DNA of 17,289 nt from an uncultured Agitococcus sp. (lineage in GTDB: Bacteria; Pseudomonadota; Gammaproteobacteria; Pseudomonadales; Moraxellaceae): positions 1 through 17,289 of the forward strand of contig NZ_CALETI010000156.1 in assembly GCF_937920075.1 (NCBI RefSeq). Reading direction: 5' to 3'. Shown piece by piece: positions 1-6,557 of this stretch. A program made the translations under genes and the position numbers. Each line of letters starts with the position of its first letter. Position 1 is the first letter of the stretch. The notes under the pieces were generated by a model. The model ran no database searches. It saw only the letters and a list, made by a program, of their open reading frames with translations, and had not been told where the DNA came from.

Positions 1-671
1 GCTAAATCTCGGACAACGGTATAACCTAACGAGGTAATCGCCACCGATTCAGAGGCAATAATATATTCTTTGCCTTGCGCGCTATTTCGTTCACCATACA
101 CAATAGGACGAATACCATGTGGGTCTCTAAAACCTAATAAGCCATAACCCGTAATCATCGCCACCACCGCATAAGCACCACGACAACGCTTATGCACAGC
201 AGCTACCGCAGCAAAGACATCTTCTTCACTGGGTTGTAATTTACCTAACTCTTGCAATTCATGGGCAAACACATTTAACAAGACTTCAGAGTCTGAATCG
301 GTGTTGATGTGGCGTAAATCGGTGCGGAATAAATCGTTACTAATCTCTTGGGCATTGGTTAAATTACCATTATGCGCCAAGGTAATACCGTACGGTGAAT
401 TAACATAAAACGGTTGCGCTTCGGCTGAACTTGATGAGCCTGCCGTTGGATAACGCACATGACCAATACCAAAGTTACCCACTAAACGTAACATGTGACG
501 TGTATGAAAAACATCACGTACCATGCCGTTATCTTTACGCAAAAATAAACGTCCATCTTGTGCGGTGACAATCCCTGCTGCATCTTGGCCACGATGTTGA
601 AGCATCGTCAGTGCGTCATAAAGTTCTTGATTAACAGGCGATTTACCAGCTATGCCGACGATACCGCACAT
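1..671 (-). CDS. purF: Amidophosphoribosyltransferase, N-terminal part (gene runs off the left edge)
   Basis: PurF makes 5-phosphoribosylamine from PRPP and glutamine, the first committed step of purine synthesis, in the cytoplasm. The reading frame starts at the ATG at 671-669 and stays open to base 1, giving about 223 of the roughly 500 residues expected. The start MCGIVGIAG supplies the N-terminal nucleophile Cys2, exposed after removal of Met. Other class-II glutamine amidotransferase signatures are visible: LQHRGQDAAG, GIGHVRYPTAG, LAHNGNLTNA and NTDSDSEVLL. The PRPP-binding half lies outside the window. The start follows the cvpA stop by 8 bases, and the GAGG ribosome binding site overlaps that stop codon, which suggests translational coupling. 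Identification is firm; only the end is unknown. Confidence 0.97.
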   Translation of the reverse strand, partial: MCGIVGIAGKSPVNQELYDALTMLQHRGQDAAGIVTAQDGRLFLRKDNGMVRDVFHTRHMLRLVGNFGIGHVRYPTAGSSSSAEAQPFYVNSPYGITLAHNGNLTNAQEISNDLFRTDLRHINTDSDSEVLLNVFAHELQELGKLQPSEEDVFAAVAAVHKRCRGAYAVVAMITGYGLLGFRDPHGIRPIVYGERNSAQGKEYIIASESVAITSLGYTVVRDL

Positions 672-679
672 AATTTACC

Positions 680-1210
680 TCACTGTTGGCTAGGTTGACG
701 AGTAGGAATTTGAATTTTGGTTTGGGGTAAATGATGCACCTGTTTTTTTATTTCATCTGTGACAAGATGAGCGACAGGTACATAAGGTAATAATGCTTTG
801 GGCATGCTTGCTTCTTGCCACCACGCATCATCTTGAACAAAAGGCGCGAGTAAACCAATCGCTAATAACACAATTAATAAGCCGCGTGCCAAACCAAAAC
901 CTGCTCCTGCTAATTTATCAACAGGACGCAAGGCTAAGGCTTTTAATAATTCAGCTAATACTAATGCAATTAATGTGCTTAAAATCACCATGCTTAAACA
1001 CAATACTAAAAAGGCTACTGCTTTTTGCAAGGAAGGTGTGCTAATAAATGGCTGTAAAGTAACCGCAAAACTCTGATAACCATTAATGGCAACGATTAAA
1101 CCAACAACCCATCCTGCTAAAGCCAAACCTTCGCGAATAATGCCACGGCTAAAGCCTTTCCAAATCGAAATAGCAAGCAAACCCAAAATTAAAATATCGG
1201 CTAATGGCAT
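680..1210 (-). CDS. cvpA: CvpA family integral membrane protein
   Basis: This is a CvpA (colicin V production) family inner-membrane protein of 176 residues, close to the 162 of the E. coli protein. The start MPLADILILGLLAIS and the early region with KGFSRGIIREG are typical of the family. Four hydrophobic segments are visible, at about residues 5-20, 28-48, 62-88 and 101-122, followed by a hydrophilic tail rich in Gln, Lys and Pro. The exact biochemical role is unsettled; the family has been linked to colicin V export, envelope stress and biofilm phenotypes. The ATG at 1210-1208 lies one base after the pyrD stop (TAAGATG), so translation is probably coupled. Position directly before purF is the classic gammaproteobacterial arrangement. 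Confidence 0.93.
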   Translation of the reverse strand: MPLADILILGLLAISIWKGFSRGIIREGLALAGWVVGLIVAINGYQSFAVTLQPFISTPSLQKAVAFLVLCLSMVILSTLIALVLAELLKALALRPVDKLAGAGFGLARGLLIVLLAIGLLAPFVQDDAWWQEASMPKALLPYVPVAHLVTDEIKKQVHHLPQTKIQIPTRQPSQQ

Positions 1211-1211
1211 C

Positions 1212-2264
1212 TTAGACTACATCTTGTTGTATAGCAGACTGCAAATGCTCTAAGGCTTTAATCGCGGCTACGGCATCTTCAATTAATTGTGGGCCTTGAT
1301 AAATAAAGCCTGTATATAATTGCACCAAACTTGCACCTGTGGTGATTTTGTCGGCGGCGGACATTCCATCGGTAATACCACCCACACCCATCACAGGAAT
1401 ACGTCCCTCTAAAGCAGTACACAAACGAGACAAGGTATAATTAGATAAAGCTTTTAAAGGTTTACCGCTTAAACCACCCGTTTCACTGGCTAAGTTTAAG
1501 CTTTCAATACCTGGTCTGGTAATGGTGGTATTGGTGGCAATCACACCGTCAATTTTGTATTGCACCAATTGATCGGCCATGTACTCAATTTCTTCATCTT
1601 GTAAATCGGGTGCAATTTTTACTACTAATGGCACATAATGACCATATTGTGTAGCCAAGCGAGCTTGAGTTTCTTTGAGTTGGCTTAATAAATCAGAGAA
1701 CGCTGAACCAGTTTGTAAAGAGCGTAAACCTTGGGTATTTGGTGAAGAAATATTCACGGTCACATAAGAGGCTAGATCGTAAACTTTTTCTAAACAATGC
1801 ACATAATCATCGGCGGCATTTTCGACTGGTGTATCAAAGTTTTTACCAATGTTAATCCCTAATACACCCTGATATTTGGCTTTTTTGACTTGATTAACTA
1901 AATGGTCAACACCCAAATTATTAAAACCCATGCGATTAATAATCGCTTGTGCTTCGGGCAATCTAAATAAACGCGGTTGCGGATTGCCTACTTGTGGCCG
2001 TGGGGTGATTGTACCAATTTCGATAAAGCCAAAACCTAATGCGGCCAAAGCATCAATATAATCGCCGTTTTTGTCTAAACCTGCGGCCAAACCAACAGCA
2101 TTGGGAAAATCAATACCCATGACTTTTACAGGCTGTTGCGGCGTTTTATGTAATAAACCTAATAAACCTAGAGAGTTGGCAATCGCCATGCTGCGTAAGG
2201 CAACATGATGGGAGGTTTCTGCATCAAAACGAAATAATAAAGAACGGATTAAGGGATAATACAT
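1212..2264 (-). CDS. pyrD: Dihydroorotate dehydrogenase, class 2 (quinone-dependent)
   Basis: PyrD oxidises dihydroorotate to orotate in pyrimidine synthesis, passing electrons through FMN to membrane quinone. The 350-residue length fits class 2 enzymes. Visible landmarks are the N-terminal membrane-associating segment (MYYPLIRSLLFRFDAE), the FMN/substrate motif AAGLDKNGD near residue 60, NRMGFNN near 110, the NISSPNTQGL loop at 171-180 with Ser174 as the expected catalytic base of class 2 enzymes, KIAPDL, NTTITR, GGLSGKPL and the phosphate-binding PVMGVGGI. The ATG at 2264-2262 has a TGAGG ribosome binding site 6-10 bases upstream. It heads the pyrD-cvpA-purF cluster; a perfect TATAAT -10 box and a hairpin lie in its leader. 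Confidence 0.97.
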   Translation of the reverse strand: MYYPLIRSLLFRFDAETSHHVALRSMAIANSLGLLGLLHKTPQQPVKVMGIDFPNAVGLAAGLDKNGDYIDALAALGFGFIEIGTITPRPQVGNPQPRLFRLPEAQAIINRMGFNNLGVDHLVNQVKKAKYQGVLGINIGKNFDTPVENAADDYVHCLEKVYDLASYVTVNISSPNTQGLRSLQTGSAFSDLLSQLKETQARLATQYGHYVPLVVKIAPDLQDEEIEYMADQLVQYKIDGVIATNTTITRPGIESLNLASETGGLSGKPLKALSNYTLSRLCTALEGRIPVMGVGGITDGMSAADKITTGASLVQLYTGFIYQGPQLIEDAVAAIKALEHLQSAIQQDVV

Positions 2265-2274
2265 AACGCACCTC

Positions 2275-2298
2275 AGGAATAGGTAAAAACCTATTCCT
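2275..2298 (-). promoter_or_regulatory. Leader hairpin immediately 5' of the pyrD ribosome binding site
   Basis: A perfect 10-bp inverted repeat, AGGAATAGGT at 2275-2284 and ACCTATTCCT at 2289-2298, has a 4-base loop. In the pyrD (minus) transcript the stem ends exactly where the TGAGG ribosome binding site begins. On the plus strand five T follow, so it could terminate plus-strand transcription, but there is no plus-strand gene to terminate. Hairpins in the E. coli pyrC and pyrD leaders take part in pyrimidine control; a similar role here is an inference from position only. Confidence 0.5.
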
Positions 2299-2339
2299 TT
2301 TTAGCCTGTAGTTTAGGACTTAGCTTTAGCAAGGCGCGA

Positions 2340-2345
2340 ATTATA
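2340..2345 (-). promoter_or_regulatory. Putative -10 box of the pyrD-cvpA-purF promoter
   Basis: On the minus strand this reads TATAAT, a perfect sigma-70 -10 hexamer, 75 bases before the pyrD start. No convincing -35 hexamer sits 16-18 bases upstream (the region reads TCGCTT or nearby). A start site about 7 bases downstream would fall in GCGCCTT, and the transcript would include the leader hairpin at 2275-2298. Confidence 0.5.
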
Positions 2346-2368
2346 CACGTTTTATTGTCGATAAGCGA

Positions 2369-3208
2369 TTAACCACGACGACTCATAAACGCCAAACGCT
2401 CCAACAAATGTACGTCTTGCTCATTTTTTAGTAAAGCACCATGCAATGGTGGAATCGCGGTACGTGTATCACGGTTACGTAAAATATCTTCGGGCAAATC
2501 ATCAGACATTAATAACTTTAACCAATCAATGAGTTCTGAGGTTGAAGGACGCTTTTTTAAACCCGCCACTTTACGCAAGTCAAAGAAAATATCTAAAGCT
2601 TCTTTAACCAAGGTTTGCTGAATTTGTGGATAATGCACCGCCACAATCCGCTTCATGGTTTCAGCATCAGGAAAAGTAATATAGTGGAAGAAACAACGAC
2701 GCAAAAAGGCATCAGGTAAGTCTTTTTCGTTATTGGAGGTAATAATCACAATTGGGCGATATTTGGCTTTAATGGTTTCGCCAGTCTCATAAACAAAGAA
2801 CTCCATTTTATCGAGTTCGGTTAACAAGTCATTGGGAAACTCAATATCCGCTTTATCTATTTCATCAATCAACAACACTACACGCTCATCACTGGCAAAT
2901 GCTTCCCACAATTTACCTTGTTTAATGTAGTTTTTAATATCAAAAACGCGATTATCACCTAACTGCGAATCACGCAAACGAGATACAGCATCGTACTCAT
3001 ACAAGCCTTGTTGTGCCTTGGTTGTTGATTTAATGTGCCATTGAATCAGCTTTAACCCCAAAGATTGAGCGACTTGCTCTGCTAATAAGGTTTTGCCAGT
3101 GCCTGGTTCGCCCTTAATTAATAACGGCTTTTGTAATTTGATCGCTGCATTAACAGCTAATTTTAAATCCTCGGTGGCTACATAAGCCTCTGTACCAGTA
3201 AATTGCAT
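2369..3208 (-). CDS. MoxR family AAA+ ATPase
   Basis: This is a 279-residue MoxR-type AAA+ ATPase. MoxR proteins act as chaperone-like ATPases that help assemble or activate metal enzymes and other complexes, usually with a VWA-domain partner. Walker A is GEPGTGKT at residues 33-40, Walker B is LLIDEID at 112-118, sensor 1 is TSNN at 157-160, and the likely arginine finger lies in LRRCFF near 169-174. The C-terminal lid contains KKRPSTSELIDWLK, characteristic of this subfamily. The ATG at 3208-3206 follows the upstream stop by 9 bases with a GAGAG ribosome binding site. The gene that follows is pyrD, not a VWA/CoxE protein, so its usual partner is not adjacent. Substrate unknown. Confidence 0.9.
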   Translation of the reverse strand: MQFTGTEAYVATEDLKLAVNAAIKLQKPLLIKGEPGTGKTLLAEQVAQSLGLKLIQWHIKSTTKAQQGLYEYDAVSRLRDSQLGDNRVFDIKNYIKQGKLWEAFASDERVVLLIDEIDKADIEFPNDLLTELDKMEFFVYETGETIKAKYRPIVIITSNNEKDLPDAFLRRCFFHYITFPDAETMKRIVAVHYPQIQQTLVKEALDIFFDLRKVAGLKKRPSTSELIDWLKLLMSDDLPEDILRNRDTRTAIPPLHGALLKNEQDVHLLERLAFMSRRG

Positions 3209-3217
3209 ATCATGCTC

Positions 3218-3532
3218 TCAATAAGATTTACGTGTTTTTAGCCAAGCAATAAAACAAGCAATAGTTGACACCAATAAAATGGCGGATAAGCTTTTTAAAG
3301 CTGCAATACCAAAACCTGACAATACATTAAACATGGTGGCAATAATTGCAGGCGCAGGCAACCAAGTTTCTTGGTCTATAGGCCACGGTGTCAATAAGAC
3401 ACACAACATTAATACAGCTAAAACAGGTCTGATATTTTCGGGAAGTAATCGTGCTATTCCGCGCTGATAAACCCATAACATCGCTAAAGCAGATGCTAAA
3501 TATACCACCCATGCCACCACATATCCCAACAT
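3218..3532 (-). CDS. Small uncharacterised integral membrane protein
   Basis: A 104-residue protein I cannot name. Three hydrophobic segments are visible at about residues 4-23, 36-52 and 75-96, with a basic C-terminus (LKTRKSY), so it is very likely an inner-membrane protein. A central stretch with LLTPWPI and LPAPAIIATMFNVL is reminiscent of small conserved membrane proteins encoded next to MoxR ATPases in other gammaproteobacteria, but I am recalling this rather than proving it. The ATG at 3532-3530 has a strong AGGAG ribosome binding site that starts within the 12-base gap after the ycgL stop. The moxR gene begins 9 bases after its stop. Co-expression suggests it works with, or anchors, the MoxR ATPase. 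Confidence 0.75.
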   Translation of the reverse strand: MLGYVVAWVVYLASALAMLWVYQRGIARLLPENIRPVLAVLMLCVLLTPWPIDQETWLPAPAIIATMFNVLSGFGIAALKSLSAILLVSTIACFIAWLKTRKSY

Positions 3533-3544
3533 AGTCCTGCTCCT

Positions 3545-3844
3545 TTATTGCTGATACTTGCTTTCATCAGGACGGAATAAATCGAGCATATAATCTTCAC
3601 GCGGTGGAGGCATTTGTAAATAAAAACCTTTTTCGGCCAAATCGGCCAATACCAAATGAACATCGGCACGCGCCAGTTTTTTTGAAGGTGTTAACAGCAA
3701 CGTACCAAACAATTTGGGTGTCCCAAACATGGTTAATAAAGCTTCTGGCACTCGAGCAAATCCTTCTGCTTTACGTACATACAAATACATTTCATCTTTT
3801 TTTGAACTTTTGTAAATACTACAAATCTCAGGTTTTGCACTCAT
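3545..3844 (-). CDS. ycgL: YcgL domain protein
   Basis: A 99-residue cytoplasmic protein of the YcgL family, whose molecular function is unknown. Family landmarks are CSIYKSSKKDEMYLYV near the start, the FARVPEALLTMFG segment, and the FYLQMPPPREDYML motif near the C-terminus. I chose the ATG at 3844-3842, because a GAGAG ribosome binding site lies 5 bases upstream and YcgL homology begins just after it. An upstream in-frame ATG at 3880 would add 12 residues without family similarity and lies inside rnd. The gene starts 7 bases after the rnd stop. The rnd-ycgL neighbourhood is recurrent in gammaproteobacteria and may point to an RNA-related role, which is inference. Confidence 0.9.
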   Translation of the reverse strand: MSAKPEICSIYKSSKKDEMYLYVRKAEGFARVPEALLTMFGTPKLFGTLLLTPSKKLARADVHLVLADLAEKGFYLQMPPPREDYMLDLFRPDESKYQQ

Positions 3845-3851
3845 AAATCTC

Positions 3852-5048
3852 TCAATTAAATACTGGCTCAACAGAATCATCTAAACGATGACGATATTGT
3901 CGCCATTTTAACAATTGCTGAGCTTGACTGGCTAATATTTCTAACAAAGGTTTAGTTAAAATCTCATAACGCCAACCTTGTAATGCTAAGGGCAAGGTAA
4001 AATTATCACCCTCATCAATATAACCTAAGACTAAAGCGTCTAACCAACGTTTGCGTAATAATACATCCGCAGGAATATGATGCTGCTGTGCTATTTGATC
4101 TGTTTTTTGTCGTAATAAATCAAACAAAGACTTAGCAGACTTAGGTAATGGTAATGGTAATAGTGGTGGACACTGTTCAATAGGCTGATGCCGTGCAGCC
4201 TTAATCATTTCTAAAAGCATTGGCCCATGTTTTTGATAAGTGCGCGGATGCAAATCTTCAATACGCGATAATTGTGCTAAGGTATATGGCCGCTTTTGCA
4301 CCATTGCTAGTAAGGTATGATTTTTTAACACAAAAGCTCTTGGAATATCATGTAAACGTGCAGATGCTTCGCGCCACATGGCTAAGTTTTTTAACAATAA
4401 CAATTGTCTACGGTCAAACTGCCATGCGTTACTAAATTGTTGGTATAAAGTTTTTAAATAAGGGACTGGTGCGCCCTCTTTGAGCATTAATAGGCTATCT
4501 TCTTGACAATAGGCTAATAAGTCTTTTTCGCGCAACCTCGCCACCACAAAATCATATAAGGCAGGCAAATATTCAACATCCGATACCGCATATTGTAGTT
4601 GTTCGCTGGTTAAGGGTCGTGCCAACCAATCGGAACGCGTTTCAGCTTTACTAATATCAATATCCAAACATTCTTTTAATGCTTTTTGATAGCCTACTTG
4701 CAAACCATAGCCCAAAAATGCGAAACCAATTTGGGTATCAAAAATATTACTCATGCGAGCTTGTGGGTATTTATAAAATAAAACTTCTATATCTTCAGAA
4801 CAAGCGTGAACAATTTTTAAACTATGGGGATTCGCTAACAACTCACCTAAACCCAAAGCCACAGTATCAATGGCTAATGGATCTATTAAATAGACTTTTT
4901 GATTAACATTGAGTTGTAACAAAGCAATTTGCGGATTAAAGGTATTAACCCGCATAAACTCGGTATCTAAGGCAAGTGTTTTAGCACTCGCCCATCCTGT
5001 TAATAACTCTTTAAATCGTTGTTGTTCGGTTATTAAATGCCAGCTCAT
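3852..5048 (-). CDS. rnd: Ribonuclease D
   Basis: RNase D is a 3'-5' exoribonuclease that trims tRNA precursors and other small structured RNAs. From the ATG at 5048-5046 the protein has 398 residues, slightly longer than the roughly 375 of E. coli. The DEDDy exonuclease domain fills the first half: Asp28 and Glu30 in LALDTEF, Asp86 in HACSEDIEVL, Asp104 in IFDTQIGFAFLGYG, and Tyr153/Asp157 in YAVSDVEYL. An HRDC domain follows at about residues 205-290 (LLKNLAMWREASARLHDIPR and the region after it). The start overlaps the acyl-CoA dehydrogenase stop (TGATG), with GGGA upstream; a GTG one codon earlier is the alternative. This overlap implies translational coupling to a lipid-metabolism gene. 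Confidence 0.95.
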   Translation of the reverse strand: MSWHLITEQQRFKELLTGWASAKTLALDTEFMRVNTFNPQIALLQLNVNQKVYLIDPLAIDTVALGLGELLANPHSLKIVHACSEDIEVLFYKYPQARMSNIFDTQIGFAFLGYGLQVGYQKALKECLDIDISKAETRSDWLARPLTSEQLQYAVSDVEYLPALYDFVVARLREKDLLAYCQEDSLLMLKEGAPVPYLKTLYQQFSNAWQFDRRQLLLLKNLAMWREASARLHDIPRAFVLKNHTLLAMVQKRPYTLAQLSRIEDLHPRTYQKHGPMLLEMIKAARHQPIEQCPPLLPLPLPKSAKSLFDLLRQKTDQIAQQHHIPADVLLRKRWLDALVLGYIDEGDNFTLPLALQGWRYEILTKPLLEILASQAQQLLKWRQYRHRLDDSVEPVFN

Positions 5049-6193
5049 CACAATCCCAGTTGTTTGGCGATTACCTCATTCATGATTTCGTGAGTACCGC
5101 CACCAATAGATAAAATTCGATTATCACGGTATAAACGTTCAACTAGACTTTCGCGCATAAACCCCATGCCACCAAAAATTTGTACAGCTTCATAGGTGAC
5201 CGAATCACTGATTCGTGTAGCAAAATTTTTGGCCATTGACACTTCTTTCACCGCAGGAATACCCGAGGCAATTTGTGCTGCTACACGATAGGTAAATTCT
5301 TTACTGGCTTCTAAATCCGTTGCCATATCCGCTAATTTATGGCGTATGACTTGCATTTTGGCCAAAGGTTTACCAAAAGCCACGCGCTGATGAACATATT
5401 TTAAGCATTCTTCGAGTGCCAACTGCGCAGTCATATTTGCCATCACGGCTAAGTTTAACCGTTCTTTCTGGAAATTGCTCATAATAACAAAGAACCCAGC
5501 GTTTTCAGCACCAATAATGTTCGATTTTGGCACTAAAACATCATTAAAAAATAATTCTGCGGTATCACTCGCCCACCACCCCATCTTTTTTAAAGGTTGG
5601 CCGACTGAAAACCCTGCTCTATCTCGCTCAATAAGCAACAAACTAATGCCGCCATAACCTTCACCACCTGTACGCACAGCCACTGTATAGTAGTCAGCAC
5701 GATGTCCAGAAGTAATAAAGGTTTTACTGCCATTGACCCGATAATAATCACCGTCACTCTCTGCACGAGTTTTTAGATTGGCGACGTCTGATCCACCTGA
5801 AGGCTCAGTAATAGCTAATGCCGCAATTTTTTCACCACGCAATACCGCAGGTACAATTCGTTCTTTTAGTTCTTGGCTAGCCCAATTTTCGATGGGAGGC
5901 AAACCAATATCTAACGAACCTAAACTGGCTGCCAAACCACCTGAGCCGGCTCTCATAATTTCTTCACTAGCAGCAATTTTCATAAAAATATCTGCGCCAC
6001 TACCGCCTAACTCTTCTGGGTGGTCAATCCCTAATAATCCTGCTTCACCTGCCAAGTTATATAACTCACGCGGAAAAGTACCCGCTTCTTCCCAGTCATT
6101 AATAAACGGCCTAATGTGTTGGTCAACAAATTTACGGGCAGTTAAACGTACTTGGTTATGGGTTTCATTAAAATAAGAAGTGTATAGCGACAT
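5048..6193 (-). CDS. Acyl-CoA dehydrogenase (long-chain/isovaleryl-type active site)
   Basis: A 381-residue FAD enzyme that introduces the alpha-beta double bond in acyl-CoA and passes electrons to ETF. Family signatures are LAITEPSGGSD at about 127-136, KTFITSGHRADYY near 157, and VQIFGGMGFMRESLVERLYRD at 337-356. At the usual catalytic Glu position of medium- and short-chain enzymes (YEGT) this protein has Gly365 in SIGGGTHEI. Glu244 in FQKERLNLAV lies where long-chain and isovaleryl-CoA dehydrogenases carry their base, and the surrounding segments (HQRVAFGKPL, IRHKLADM, GGTHEIMNEVIA) also resemble the long-chain family. The enzyme is therefore probably active, with a long or branched substrate. 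The ribosome binding site before the ATG is weak (AGAG). The gene heads a compact operon ending in moxR. Confidence 0.92.
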   Translation of the reverse strand: MSLYTSYFNETHNQVRLTARKFVDQHIRPFINDWEEAGTFPRELYNLAGEAGLLGIDHPEELGGSGADIFMKIAASEEIMRAGSGGLAASLGSLDIGLPPIENWASQELKERIVPAVLRGEKIAALAITEPSGGSDVANLKTRAESDGDYYRVNGSKTFITSGHRADYYTVAVRTGGEGYGGISLLLIERDRAGFSVGQPLKKMGWWASDTAELFFNDVLVPKSNIIGAENAGFFVIMSNFQKERLNLAVMANMTAQLALEECLKYVHQRVAFGKPLAKMQVIRHKLADMATDLEASKEFTYRVAAQIASGIPAVKEVSMAKNFATRISDSVTYEAVQIFGGMGFMRESLVERLYRDNRILSIGGGTHEIMNEVIAKQLGL

Positions 6194-6240
6194 GATATTT
6201 TGCTCTGTAAGATAGTTAACTAAGTTTCGCTAGTAATTCT

Positions 6241-6343
6241 GGACTTACGCTTTTTTGAAATTAGCTCGTTTTGTGAACATAAAGGCACTGAAAATGCCCA
6301 TGATGTGCGCAAATAAGCGATAACCGCGTAAGTCACAAGCAGT
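6241..6343. repeat. Dispersed inverted-repeat element, copy 1 (MITE/REP-like)
   Basis: The element begins with GGACTTACGC (6241-6250), and GCGTAAGTC (6326-6334) forms a 9-bp inverted repeat with it. It shares with copy 2 at 12984-13091 the blocks ATTAGC(T/G)CGTTTTG, ACATAAA, AAATAAGCGATAACC, GTAAGTC and AAGCAGTG in the same order and orientation. Between them sits a small hairpin (GGCA/TGCC) that is a different sequence in copy 2. No open reading frame is present, so it is non-autonomous. It lies in the upstream region of the acyl-CoA dehydrogenase operon. Confidence 0.75.
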
Positions 6344-6392
6344 GGTATAGCGCAAGTCCTAATGTGCTATCAGCAATACTGGCATATTTTAA

Positions 6393-6424
6393 AAAAACAA
6401 CCAAGCGTTTGCTTGGTTGTTTTT
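6393..6424. terminator. Bidirectional rho-independent terminator
   Basis: ACAACCAAGC at 6397-6406 pairs with GCTTGGTTGT at 6411-6420 around a GTTT loop. The stem extends into flanking A and T runs on both sides, up to 14 bp. On the minus strand the stem is followed by seven T, so it should end the topA operon transcript; on the plus strand five T follow as well. Confidence 0.88.
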
Positions 6425-6519
6425 CTATCATTTGAAAATGAGAAATATACTTATATATATGACGGTGATATGTGTTAAAAAAACACATGCTTAGAATTGG
6501 TAAATTTGTCTAGTTATTT

Positions 6520-6557
6520 GGGGTTATCATGTGCATAATCGTAAGATCGATAACCCC
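6520..6557 (-). other. 9-bp hairpin touching the stop codon of the 98-residue gene
   Basis: GGGGTTATC (6520-6528) and GATAACCCC (6549-6557) form a perfect 9-bp stem with a 20-base loop. On the minus strand the stem starts right after the TAA of the topA-operon distal gene. There is no T-run after it, so it is not a classical terminator; it may protect the mRNA 3' end or act with the terminator at 6393-6424. Confidence 0.45.

Larger units (their letters stand above)
6194..6557. other. Intergenic region with repeat, terminator and hairpins; no gene seen
   Basis: These 364 bases hold no credible coding sequence. From left to right they contain the weak leader of the acyl-CoA dehydrogenase gene with a short palindrome TAGTTAACTA at 6213-6222, a dispersed inverted-repeat element at 6241-6343, a second GCGCAAGTCC at 6350-6359, a bidirectional terminator at 6393-6424, a 7-bp hairpin at 6470-6488 with an A5 loop, and a 9-bp hairpin at 6520-6557 touching the next stop codon. 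I could not place a convincing promoter for the acyl-CoA dehydrogenase operon. Confidence 0.8.

Noticed and set aside
793..1044. Plus-strand open frame antisense to cvpA
   Set aside because: It has no ribosome binding site and a biased Leu-rich product; the cvpA reading is clear.
2275..2302. Plus-strand terminator
   Set aside because: The T-run is on the plus strand, but all nearby genes are on the minus strand, so a pyrD leader element is the better reading.
3845..3880. Upstream ATG start for ycgL
   Set aside because: It lies inside rnd and adds residues without family similarity, while the ATG at 3844 has a well-placed GAGAG site.
5778..6176. 132-codon open frame on the plus strand
   Set aside because: It lies wholly antisense to the well-identified acyl-CoA dehydrogenase, and its low-complexity Ser/Pro/Ala product matches nothing I know.
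6460..6490. dif-like XerCD site
   Set aside because: GGTGATATGTGTTAAAA only loosely resembles dif; the arms and 6-base centre do not fit.
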